NCBI GenBank assembly: GCA_030688105.1
Contig: JAUYIV010000103.1
Location: 1-5,755 of the forward strand
Reading direction: 5' to 3'
Length of the DNA stretch: 5,755 nucleotides
From: Actinomycetota bacterium
GTDB lineage: Bacteria > Actinomycetota > Acidimicrobiia > Spongiisociales > UBA11373
Below the pieces are notes generated by a model, which was given only the letters and a program-made list of their open reading frames with translations, was not told where the DNA came from and did not search any database. The position numbers and the translations under genes are program-made. Position 1 is the first letter of the stretch. Each line of letters begins with the position of its first letter. Of this stretch, positions 1 through 5,698 are shown piece by piece.

Positions 1-37
1 CTCCCGCCTCCCGCCGCCCGCCTCCCGCCGCCCGCAA
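1..37. repeat. GC-rich 7-base tandem repeat
   Basis: Five consecutive 7-base units start at 3, 10, 17, 24 and 31. They alternate cccgcct and cccgccg and end with the degenerate unit cccgcaa, so there is also a 14-base period. The first two bases of the window look like the end of a preceding unit, so the array probably extends leftwards out of view. The unit cccgcct recurs at 5455-5468. No gene is evident in it. The count and register were read directly; any function is unknown. Confidence 0.85.
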
Positions 38-53
38 GACGGGGCCCCCCATT

Positions 54-103
54 GCCCGTTGCCCGTCCTTCGGCCGATGGCTGATGGCCGATGGCCGATG
101 GCC
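54..103. repeat. Two further 7-base repeat families
   Basis: Two units of gcccgtt/gcccgtc lie at 54-67. After eight bases come four units of the gatggcc family (gatggct at 76-82, then three exact gatggcc units to 103). The gcccgtt unit is the reverse complement of aacgggc, which forms the array at 3749-3776. Open reading frames running through this stretch are repeat translations and are not supported as genes. From 104 to about 200 I see no repeat, promoter or RNA that I can support. Confidence 0.8.
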
Positions 104-201
104 CTGTCCCCCGGCAGACCGTGCGGGTACTTCGTCCCGGACTGCCCGACATCCGGCCGTAGTCGCCGACCGTGTCGAGGCGGAGGATGTCCGAAACCGT
201 T

Positions 202-207
202 GGAGGT
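202..207 (+). promoter_or_regulatory. Ribosome binding site for the 40-codon ORF
   Basis: GGAGGT at 202-207 is complementary to the 16S rRNA 3' end and sits seven bases before the ATG at 215. This is the main reason to believe that the short ORF is, or recently was, translated from 215 and not from the ATGs further upstream. Confidence 0.65.
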
Positions 208-214
208 CGATCAG

Positions 215-337
215 ATGCGCAGCTTCGCCGGCCGCGACATCCTGTTGCGGCGGGATTTCGAGCATGCCGAGTTCATGCAGGTGTTCGAGGTGGCCCGGTC
301 GATGGATCCGATCGCCGCGATGGCGCTCACGATGTGA
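215..337 (+). CDS. 40-aa ORF resembling truncated aspartate carbamoyltransferase N-terminus
   Basis: This 40-residue ORF starts at an ATG with a well-placed ribosome binding site and ends in TGA. Residues 4-15 read FAGRDILLRRDF, and residues 18-29 continue as an amphipathic helix (EFMQVFEVARSM). From memory this matches the opening of PyrB-type aspartate/ornithine carbamoyltransferases, where a GRD-I-x-S-x-x-DF strand is followed by the first helix. The family is about 300 residues long and binds carbamoyl phosphate with an STRTR motif near residue 50. Nothing after residue 40 is present here, so the product cannot be catalytic. The short tail AAMALTM could be the end of the original protein joined to its start by an in-frame deletion; that is speculation. 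Its stop overlaps the next gene's ribosome binding site, so its remaining role could be a coupled leader peptide. Alternatives are a genuine small protein or chance resemblance. Confidence 0.5.
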   Translation: MRSFAGRDILLRRDFEHAEFMQVFEVARSMDPIAAMALTM

Positions 338-343
338 GGAGGG
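338..343 (+). promoter_or_regulatory. Ribosome binding site of the PLP enzyme, overlapping the upstream stop
   Basis: GGAGGG at 338-343 directly follows the TGA at 335-337, and the extended purine run starts inside that stop codon. The GGAGG core ends five bases before the GTG at 348, which selects this start over the in-frame GTG at 357. A ribosome ending the short ORF would be placed on this site, so translational coupling is likely. Confidence 0.7.
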
Positions 344-347
344 ACCC

Positions 348-1622
348 GTGGACCATGTGATCGGCCTCCGCTGCCTGGTCTGTGGGAGGCGATATCGACC
401 CGACGAGATCGAGTACGTCTGCCCGGAGCACGGCGCCGAGGGGATCGTGGACGTCGAGTACGACTACGACGTCATTGGGGCTCGCGCGTCCCCCCCGCGG
501 CTCGGTGGCGAGCCCGGCATGTGGCGGTATCGCTCGCTGCTCCCTGTCGAGGTGTGGTCCGAGCCGCCCCCGTTGGTCGTCGGCGGGACGCCTCTGGTGG
601 CGGCGCCTCGGCTCGCCGGCGAGATCGCGGTCGCCGAGGTGTGGGTCAAGGACGAGGGCCGGCAGCCGACGGCTTCGCTCAAAGACCGGGCCTCGGCGAT
701 GGCCGTGGTGAAGGCCGCCGAACGGGGGATCGATACGATCACGACTGCCAGCACCGGCAACGCCGCCGCGGCCCTCGCCGGGATGTGCGCCGCCGCAGGT
801 CGCCGCGCGGTGATCTTCGTCCCCGCCTCGGCCCCGAAGGGAAAGGTCGCCCAGCTGCTCGCCTACGGGGCGAATGTGATCCTGGTCGACGGGACCTACG
901 ACGAAGCCTTCGAGATGTCGATGGGCGCCGCGTCGAGCACCGGCTGGTACAACCGCAACACCGGTTTCAACCCGTACATGAGCGAAGGGAAGAAGACCGT
1001 CGTCTTCGAGGTGTGCGAGCAGCTGGCCTGGTCGGCGCCGGACGTCATCGCGGTGGGTGTCGGCGACGGCTGCATCATTGGCGGATTGCACAAGGGCCTG
1101 CGCGACCTGGTTGCGCTGGGGTGGATCGACCACATGCCCCGCCTCATCGGAGTGCAGGCCGAAGGGAGCGCGTTCCTCGCCGAAGCGTGGTGGTCGGGGG
1201 AAGACGTGCTGACGAAGGCCCCGATACGGACGTACACGGTGGCCGACAGCATCAGCGCCGGGCTTCCCCGTGACCGGCTGAAGGCGATGGCGGCTGTGGT
1301 CGAGACCGGGGGAGCCTTCGTCACCGTGAGCGACGAGCAGATTCTCCAGGCCATCCCGGACATGGCCCGTGGCTGCGGGGTCTTCGGCGAGCCTGCGGCG
1401 GCGGCGGCCTGGGCGGGGATGCGGATCGCCGCGGGATCCCGGCTCGTCGGACCCGCCGACCGGGTGGTGGTGCTGAGCACCGGCAACGGTCTGAAGGACG
1501 CCGGAGCCGCGGTGCGGGCGTCGGAGCTGGTGCAGTCGACGGTGCTCCGGGTTCCGCCGGGCCGGGACGGGCTGAATCACGCGATGCGACGGCTCCAACC
1601 GATGACGGCCGAAACCAGGTGA
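348..1622 (+). CDS. Threonine synthase-like PLP-dependent enzyme
   Basis: This 424-residue cytoplasmic fold-type II PLP enzyme would convert O-phosphohomoserine to threonine and phosphate if it is a true threonine synthase. The N-terminus holds a small zinc-ribbon-like segment (CLVC at 9-12, CPEH at 25-28) as in many bacterial and archaeal threonine synthases, although the last ligand pair reads C-x-x-H, not C-x-x-C. ASLKDR at 109-114 supplies the PLP-binding Lys112. STGNAA at 135-140 is the cofactor phosphate loop. GDGCIIGG at 239-246 is the second glycine-rich loop, and STGNGLKD at 377-384 matches the family's C-terminal T-G-x-G-L-K-D. The length is normal and no break is seen. The GTG start follows a strong ribosome binding site. 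Genes of threonine synthesis (homoserine kinase, homoserine dehydrogenase) are not adjacent; the neighbour is the carbamoyltransferase fragment. A related PLP lyase acting on another amino acid is the main alternative. The fold is certain; the exact substrate is not. Confidence 0.88.
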   Translation: MDHVIGLRCLVCGRRYRPDEIEYVCPEHGAEGIVDVEYDYDVIGARASPPRLGGEPGMWRYRSLLPVEVWSEPPPLVVGGTPLVAAPRLAGEIAVAEVWVKDEGRQPTASLKDRASAMAVVKAAERGIDTITTASTGNAAAALAGMCAAAGRRAVIFVPASAPKGKVAQLLAYGANVILVDGTYDEAFEMSMGAASSTGWYNRNTGFNPYMSEGKKTVVFEVCEQLAWSAPDVIAVGVGDGCIIGGLHKGLRDLVALGWIDHMPRLIGVQAEGSAFLAEAWWSGEDVLTKAPIRTYTVADSISAGLPRDRLKAMAAVVETGGAFVTVSDEQILQAIPDMARGCGVFGEPAAAAAWAGMRIAAGSRLVGPADRVVVLSTGNGLKDAGAAVRASELVQSTVLRVPPGRDGLNHAMRRLQPMTAETR

Positions 1623-1651
1623 TCGAGCTGCCCGGCGACCTCCTCCGGACG

Positions 1652-1677
1652 ATGGCCGCATGGCGCCCGCGGCCCAT
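1652..1677. terminator. Weak hairpin in convergent gap
   Basis: ATGGCCGC at 1652-1659 can pair with GCGGCCCAT at 1669-1677 with one bulged C, around a nine-base loop. It lies between the convergent ends of the PLP enzyme (1622) and the peptidase (1747), where a bidirectional terminator would be expected. There is no T tract on either side, so intrinsic termination is doubtful. Confidence 0.2.
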
Positions 1678-1710
1678 GGCCAGAGAGTGCTCGAGGGCTT
1701 CCGCGCGTCT

Positions 1711-1731
1711 GGCGGTCGGCGGTCGGCTCCT
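1711..1731. repeat. Short 7-base repeat in convergent gap
   Basis: Two exact ggcggtc units at 1711-1724 are followed by the related unit ggctcct. Two copies alone would be unremarkable; it is listed because every other intergenic stretch in the window also carries 7-base repeats. Confidence 0.5.
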
Positions 1732-1746
1732 ATCGCGCCGTGACTC

Positions 1747-3687
1747 TCAACCCTGCTCGATGCCGATGTACCTGAGAAACGCCCTCTGATCCGGTTCGCG
1801 TCCGAGGAAGTCGCGCAGGATCTCCATCGGGTCCTTGGAACCGCCGGGGCCGAGCACCTTGAATCGGTACTCCCGCCCCACCTCGGGCGACAGCACGCCC
1901 TCGGCCTCGAAGCGGCTGAACATGTCATCCCCGTAGACCTTCGACCAGAGGTATCCGTAGTACCCGGCGTCGTACCCGAACAGATGGCCGAACGCCGCCG
2001 GATAGAAGGTGCCCTCGTGGAAGGGGAACAGGGTGATCTCGGTGGTCTCCCTGGTGATGGCATGGAGGTCCCTCTCGGCCCCGGGGCTATGAAAGGCCAG
2101 GTCGAGCTTGCCGAAGGCCACCTGGCGAAGCATCGCCAGCGCGATGTGGAGGTTGCGGGCGGCGACCAGCTGGTCGACCAGGGTGTCGGGGATCGGCTCG
2201 CCGGTCTTGTGATGGCGGGCGAACTGCCGAAGGACGTCGGCGTCCCAGCACCAGTGCTCCATGATCTGTGATGGCGCTTCGACGAAGTCCCACTCGGTGT
2301 TGTAGCCGGCGAAGCGGACGTGCCCCGACCGGCCGAGGCTGTTGTGCAGCACGTGGCCGAACTCGTGGAACAGGGTCACCACCTCGTGATGCTGGAGCAG
2401 CGAGGGGGTGTCGGCGGTCGGTTTGGTGAAGTTGGCGACGATCGCGGTCACCGGGGTGACGAAGCCCTCGGGACCGGGGTGTCCGGGGACGATGTCGAAT
2501 GCCGCGGCATGGCCGAACTTGCGCTCCCGGGGGAAGAGGTCCATGTAGAAGGTGGCCAGCAGTTCGTCGGAGGTGGCATCGAGGATGTCGTACGCCATCA
2601 CGTCCTTGTGCCACGCCGCGACCGAGTCGTGTTGGCGATACGACAGCCCGAACACCTCACCGGTGATCTCGAACATCCCGTCGAGCACCTGCTGGAGCGG
2701 AAAGTACCCAGCCACCTCGTTGGGATCGACGCCGAACCGCTCCTTGCGGATCTTGGTGTGGAGGTACCGGTGGTCCCATCCCTCGGGCCGGCCGTCACCC
2801 AGGCTGGCGCCGAGGTCGGCGATCTCCTCCTGCCCCTTTGCGGTCAGGGTCGGGACGATCCCGGCATACATCTCCTCCACCACCTTGGGGTCTTTCGCCA
2901 TCTTCTCCTCCATGCCGTAGTGGGCCCATGAAGGCATGCCGAAGATCTCGGCGATGCGATGGCGTATCCGGACGGTCTCTTCGAGGATCGGCAGGTTGGC
3001 CTCGACGGCCTTGTTGTAGAACTTGAACTGGATCTGGCGGCGCAACTCGCGGTCCTCCGCAGAGTCCATGAAGGGGTAGTAGTCGGGATAGTCGAGCGAC
3101 ACCCGGTAGGTGCCCTCACTCGACCCCTCGGCGAGGCGGGCGATGTAGTCGTCGGGGAGCCCGGTGAGCTGCCCGCGAGTCAGGTCGAGGCCGTCCTCGA
3201 ACTCGTCGATGTTGCGGTTGAAGGCGACGCCCAGTTCGACGAGCCGGGTGCGCAGCCGCTGCACCTCGGCGCGCTCCTCAGCCGTGAGGGCGTGCCCGGC
3301 GCGGCGGAAGTCCCTCTGGGTGAATTCGAGGAGCCGGCGATCTTCGCCGACGAGCCCCGACGCCTCGTCGGTGGCGGCGTACTCCTCGATCGCCTCATAG
3401 AGGTCGCGCCGAAAGACCAGATCGGACTGCCACTTCTGGAGCCGCTCCTCTGCCGCCTGGGCGGCATCGCGCACCGACTTGTCGGGGTGCACCCGGGCCA
3501 TGAAGGGCCCGATCCCGTAGGCGCGGACCATCTCTACGCCGAGGATGTCGAGCGGAGCCATGGTGTCCGACCAGGTGCGTTTCCCTTCGTGGTCGACGAT
3601 CGAGGTGATGAGGCCCTCGCCGCTGGCGATGGCATCCTCGACGGCCCGGGTGACGGTCTCGGCCGTGAGGGAGGTGTAGTCGTACAT
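1747..3687 (-). CDS. M3 family zinc oligopeptidase (thimet/oligopeptidase A-like)
   Basis: This 646-residue zinc metallopeptidase probably cleaves short peptides in the cytoplasm; no signal peptide or membrane segment is visible. The catalytic motif HEFGH lies at residues 441-445 (zinc ligands His441 and His445, general base Glu442). The third ligand is Glu470 in FVEAPSQ, 29 residues after the first His as in thimet oligopeptidase. The substrate-binding loop GHLFGYDAGYYGYLW aligns His568, Tyr572, Tyr576 and Tyr579 with the catalytic His/Tyr set of the M3A group. The length fits the family and all key residues are present, so it should be active. Residues 1-430 are the mostly helical upper domain typical of M3 enzymes. 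The ATG at 3687 is the only plausible start, since an in-frame stop lies a short way upstream. No clear ribosome binding site precedes it. The gene lies 97 bases downstream of the propeller gene on the same strand. M3B oligoendopeptidase F is less likely, because the residues around the active site read like thimet oligopeptidase. Confidence 0.93.
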   Translation of the reverse strand: MYDYTSLTAETVTRAVEDAIASGEGLITSIVDHEGKRTWSDTMAPLDILGVEMVRAYGIGPFMARVHPDKSVRDAAQAAEERLQKWQSDLVFRRDLYEAIEEYAATDEASGLVGEDRRLLEFTQRDFRRAGHALTAEERAEVQRLRTRLVELGVAFNRNIDEFEDGLDLTRGQLTGLPDDYIARLAEGSSEGTYRVSLDYPDYYPFMDSAEDRELRRQIQFKFYNKAVEANLPILEETVRIRHRIAEIFGMPSWAHYGMEEKMAKDPKVVEEMYAGIVPTLTAKGQEEIADLGASLGDGRPEGWDHRYLHTKIRKERFGVDPNEVAGYFPLQQVLDGMFEITGEVFGLSYRQHDSVAAWHKDVMAYDILDATSDELLATFYMDLFPRERKFGHAAAFDIVPGHPGPEGFVTPVTAIVANFTKPTADTPSLLQHHEVVTLFHEFGHVLHNSLGRSGHVRFAGYNTEWDFVEAPSQIMEHWCWDADVLRQFARHHKTGEPIPDTLVDQLVAARNLHIALAMLRQVAFGKLDLAFHSPGAERDLHAITRETTEITLFPFHEGTFYPAAFGHLFGYDAGYYGYLWSKVYGDDMFSRFEAEGVLSPEVGREYRFKVLGPGGSKDPMEILRDFLGREPDQRAFLRYIGIEQG

Positions 3688-3697
3688 GCGGCGCCCG

Positions 3698-3703
3698 AGG
3701 TTA
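3698..3703 (-). promoter_or_regulatory. Candidate -10 box of the peptidase gene
   Basis: On the minus strand TAACCT fits the TANNNT -10 pattern and ends ten bases before the ATG, which would give an almost leaderless transcript. This agrees with the missing ribosome binding site. No convincing -35 box is seen, so this is a weak prediction. Confidence 0.25.
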
Positions 3704-3734
3704 GTTGGGGCTCAGGCGTGCATCTGCAGTCGCG

Positions 3735-3781
3735 GTTACCCGTTACTCAACGGGCAACGGGTAACGGGCAACGGGCAACGG
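3735..3781. repeat. 7-base repeat array that flips orientation
   Basis: Six units run in one unbroken 7-base register from 3735 to 3776. The first two are gttaccc and gttactc; the next four are aacgggc, aacgggt, aacgggc and aacgggc, followed by a partial aacgg. The first two are reverse complements of the same unit family, so the array turns over at 3748/3749. This creates a perfect inverted repeat (GTTACCCGTT at 3735-3744 with AACGGGTAAC at 3756-3765) and a tighter hairpin CCCGTT-actc-AACGGG at 3739-3754. It lies after the propeller gene and before the peptidase gene on the minus strand. It could end or attenuate transcription, but no T tract is present. Confidence 0.8.
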
Positions 3782-3796
3782 TGATCATTGATCACC
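3780..3796. repeat. 17-base near-palindrome over a stop codon
   Basis: GGTGATCA at 3780-3787 is the exact reverse complement of TGATCACC at 3789-3796, with a single base between them. The centre lies on the TGA stop of the propeller gene, so the last codons of that gene form one arm. It could be a protein-binding dyad or the base of a terminator hairpin joined to the neighbouring heptad array. Function is inferred only from symmetry. Confidence 0.5.
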
Positions 3797-5413
3797 TATC
3801 GCGTACATGTACCCGTCGCGGCTTCCGACGTAGATCATCCCCTTCCAGACGGCGGGGGTGGATTCGAGGTGTCCACCGTCGCCCAAGACGTAGGTCCATC
3901 GGATCACCGGGTTTCGGGGGTCGGTGACGTCGTAGTTGCGGACGGCGCCGTCCTGGGCAGCGACGATCAGGTTGTCGCCGACGACTGCCGGGGATGACCA
4001 GGAGCCGGGGGGCAGGGGGATGGCGGTGATCTCGTCACCGGTCGCCTGGTCGACCACGACGAGGAATCCCTTGTTGGTCACCGCGTACAGCACGCCGTCA
4101 CCAAGGGCTGGCGTCGACCACAGTCCTCCCTTGGCGGGTGGGGTGGTGAGCGAGCGCATGCCCCACACCCAGGGGTCACCGTCGGTGTACGGGTCGAGTT
4201 TGACCAGTTGCCCGACCTCCTGGGCCTGCTGGAGGTACCGCTCGTATTCGGCCGACACGTAGATGAAACCTTCGTGGTCGACGACGATCGAGGCGTCGAC
4301 GTCGTCCCCTACCCAGTAGTCGAATACGATGGGCGCCTCGCCGTTCTCGATGTTGGTGATGTCCAGTCCGAGCACCCGGCCCGCCGAGTTGGCGAAGTAG
4401 ACCCTGCCCTCGAAGACCGCCGAGGTGTTCTCGACACTGATCGCCGGGTACGCGGGCCCGATCTTGGCGAGGAGCGCGTCGTCGTAGGTCGGCATGCTGA
4501 AGAGCAGCTCGGGCTCGATGGTCACCAGGCCGAGGCCGTCGTACCCCCGGTTGAGCTTCCAGATGTAGTACCAGCCGTTCTCGGCGCCTTCGAACATGAT
4601 GTCGTTGACGATGCGCGGGCTGGCGTCCCAATCGTCGTTCCACTGGCCTTCGACGGCGACGCTCTCCGACGGGGCCGGGCAGCTCGGCTTCGGGAGGCAC
4701 ACCTCGAACGACCAGATCTCGACGGGCTCGCCGCGGTCGAGGGCGAGCGCCCGAATCTTGTTGTCCCGGCTCCCGAAGTAGACGATCGGGTAGCCGTCGG
4801 GGTCGATGGTGGGTGTCCCCTTGATGATGTCACCGGTCAGGAAGGGATCCCGGGTCTTGATCCCGGTCTCGGCGTCGACGAAATGGAGCCGGCGGTCGTA
4901 GGCGCCGAAGATCATCTCGGTGACGCCGTCGTCGCGTTCCCAGATCACCGGCTGGCCGGTCCAGCCGTTGCCACACCACGTCGATGTGACGCCCAGGTCG
5001 GTGGACGAGGAGCACATCGGGCTGTCGGGATACCTCCAGGCCACCGCGGGGGTGGTGGGAACCGGCCCCTCCCCGTAATAGGTGTTCGTCGGATTGCCTC
5101 GGAATGTCAGCAGCCCCTCGACCTGGGTGCCCCACGGCCGGCCGACGCTCTGGCGATCGACCCACTCGTGGGAGGGGATCACGGTGGTGGGCGTGGTGCT
5201 GGTGGTGGCCTCGGTGGTCGAAGATCCCGAGGTAGTGGTGCCACTGCTGCTGGTACCTGGGACCGTGGTCGAGTCGATCGCCCCCAGGGTGGTGGAGGTG
5301 TTCGGGTTGGCCGTGGACTCGCCGGACCCGAACAGCCAGAAGAGCACGAGGCTCGTTCCGGCGAGGAGGATGGCGAGCCCGACTCCCACCTGGAGCGGGC
5401 GTCTCGGTGACAT
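3785..5413 (-). CDS. Membrane-anchored PQQ-like beta-propeller protein
   Basis: This 542-residue protein most likely sits outside the cytoplasmic membrane. Residues 4-5 are Arg-Arg, followed by a hydrophobic segment at about 9-28 that acts as an uncleaved anchor or signal peptide; there is no lipobox cysteine. Residues about 33-80 are a Thr/Ser-rich flexible stalk. The rest is a propeller of PQQ-like blades. The clearest are near 165-225 (MIFGAYDRRLHFVDAETG, then IVYFGSRDNKIRALAL) and three at the C-terminus, about 429-465, 470-508 and 516-542, with W-S-T/S-P-A and V-G-S-x-D-G-x-M-Y-A-I signatures. Cys134/Cys147 and Cys239/Cys245 may form disulfides, fitting an oxidising location. No catalytic PQQ-dehydrogenase features were recognised, so a binding or scaffold role is more likely than a quinoprotein enzyme. 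The ATG start has no ribosome binding site, but an in-frame stop lies just upstream and this start keeps the positive N-terminus. The physiological role is unknown. Confidence 0.85.
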   Translation of the reverse strand: MSPRRPLQVGVGLAILLAGTSLVLFWLFGSGESTANPNTSTTLGAIDSTTVPGTSSSGTTTSGSSTTEATTSTTPTTVIPSHEWVDRQSVGRPWGTQVEGLLTFRGNPTNTYYGEGPVPTTPAVAWRYPDSPMCSSSTDLGVTSTWCGNGWTGQPVIWERDDGVTEMIFGAYDRRLHFVDAETGIKTRDPFLTGDIIKGTPTIDPDGYPIVYFGSRDNKIRALALDRGEPVEIWSFEVCLPKPSCPAPSESVAVEGQWNDDWDASPRIVNDIMFEGAENGWYYIWKLNRGYDGLGLVTIEPELLFSMPTYDDALLAKIGPAYPAISVENTSAVFEGRVYFANSAGRVLGLDITNIENGEAPIVFDYWVGDDVDASIVVDHEGFIYVSAEYERYLQQAQEVGQLVKLDPYTDGDPWVWGMRSLTTPPAKGGLWSTPALGDGVLYAVTNKGFLVVVDQATGDEITAIPLPPGSWSSPAVVGDNLIVAAQDGAVRNYDVTDPRNPVIRWTYVLGDGGHLESTPAVWKGMIYVGSRDGYMYAIGDQ

Positions 5414-5422
5414 GCGTGGGGG

Positions 5423-5428
5423 AGTCTA
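5423..5428 (-). promoter_or_regulatory. Candidate -10 box of the propeller gene
   Basis: On the minus strand TAGACT fits TANNNT and ends nine bases before the ATG, again suggesting a very short leader. A small dyad, GAGGC-gtt-GCCTC at 5431-5443, lies directly upstream between the -10 and any -35 position and could be an operator. The -35 is poor (TTCGCC at a 17-base spacing). Confidence 0.25.
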
Positions 5429-5454
5429 CGGAGGCGTTGCCTCTAGGCGAAGAA

Positions 5455-5482
5455 CCCGCCTCCCGCCTCCAGCCTCCAGAAA
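5455..5482. repeat. 7-base repeat, cccgcct family
   Basis: Units start at 5455, 5462, 5469 and 5476: two exact cccgcct copies, then ccagcct and the degenerate unit ccagaaa. This is the same family as the array at 1-37, more than 5 kb away, showing that a given unit can recur at separate intergenic sites. Confidence 0.75.
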
Positions 5483-5500
5483 GACCAGATCAGTCTCTCC

Positions 5501-5614
5501 TGCTTCTTGCTTCTTGTCGCCTGTTGCCTGTTGCCCGGATCAAGAATCAAGAATCAAGAATCAAGAATCAAGAATCACGAATCAACAATCAAGAATCAAC
5601 AATCAAGAACAGAG
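5501..5614. repeat. Mosaic array of three 7-base repeat families
   Basis: Units follow one 7-base register from 5501 to 5605. There are two tgcttct units, one tgtcgcc, two tgttgcc, one junction unit cggatca, then nine units of the agaatca family (five exact copies from 5543 to 5577, then variants cgaatca, acaatca, agaatca, acaatca). The agaatca part is AT-rich and contrasts sharply with the GC-rich genes around it. Frames through it give seven-residue peptide repeats and are not believable proteins. Together with the next array it fills most of the 285-base space between divergent genes. Confidence 0.88.
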
Positions 5615-5674
5615 GAGTCTTGGCTCTTGACTCTTGGCTCTTGACCGTCGCTGGGCGACGGGCGACGGGCGACG
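5515..5674. repeat. Large nested imperfect inverted repeat
   Basis: Bases 5515-5538 can pair with 5651-5674 over 24 positions in a + strand RNA: 18 Watson-Crick and 6 G-U pairs, no mismatch. Inside, the agaatca units pair with the ctcttg units of 5618-5645 (22 of 28 positions exact in one register, 24 with wobbles). The turn lies near 5606-5614. It could form a long hairpin in RNA or single-stranded DNA. It sits between the start of the propeller gene and the possible gene at 5699, so it is not a simple terminator. Confidence 0.7.
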
Positions 5675-5677
5675 GCA
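5615..5677. repeat. Second mosaic 7-base array, complementary to the first
   Basis: Nine units run in register from 5615 to 5677: gagtctt, ggctctt, gactctt, ggctctt, gaccgtc, gctgggc, gacgggc, gacgggc and gacggca. The register is shifted by two bases from that of 5501-5605. The ctctt-containing units are near reverse complements of the agaatca units, and the gacgggc units are near reverse complements of the tgttgcc/tgtcgcc units, so this array mirrors the preceding one. Confidence 0.85.
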
Positions 5678-5698
5678 TTGGTGTGCTCTACTAGAGCG

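Noticed and set aside
182..189. Second GGAGG just before an ATG at 187
   Set aside because: The GGAGG directly abuts the ATG, leaving no workable spacing, and that frame is out of register with the recognisable peptide starting at 215.
84..347. N-terminal extension of the PLP enzyme to an ATG at 84
   Set aside because: The extension starts inside the gatggcc repeats, is Arg/Ser/Cys-rich and unlike the family, and overlaps the better-supported ORF at 215. The GTG at 348 has a well-placed ribosome binding site.
327..2063. Long minus-strand open frame opposite the PLP enzyme
   Set aside because: It is antisense to a gene with intact family motifs, shows no recognisable domain, and is rich in Arg/Pro/Gly as expected of a GC-rich shadow frame. 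It also runs into the 3' part of the peptidase gene.
2959..3927. 322-codon plus-strand frame across the peptidase start and the intergenic array
   Set aside because: It is antisense to the well-supported peptidase and its C-terminal part is translated heptad repeat.
4208..5410. 400-codon plus-strand frame opposite the propeller gene
   Set aside because: It is a shadow frame: Gly/Val/Asp-rich without any domain, while the minus strand encodes clear PQQ-like blades and a membrane anchor.
5543..5605. Possible CRISPR array
   Set aside because: The units are seven bases long and directly adjacent; there are no spacers and no cas genes.
5082..5694. Plus-strand frames encoding QESRIKN-type peptide repeats
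   Set aside because: Three heptads equal 21 bases, so any open frame through the array yields a seven-residue repeat. There is no ribosome binding site and no non-repeat domain.
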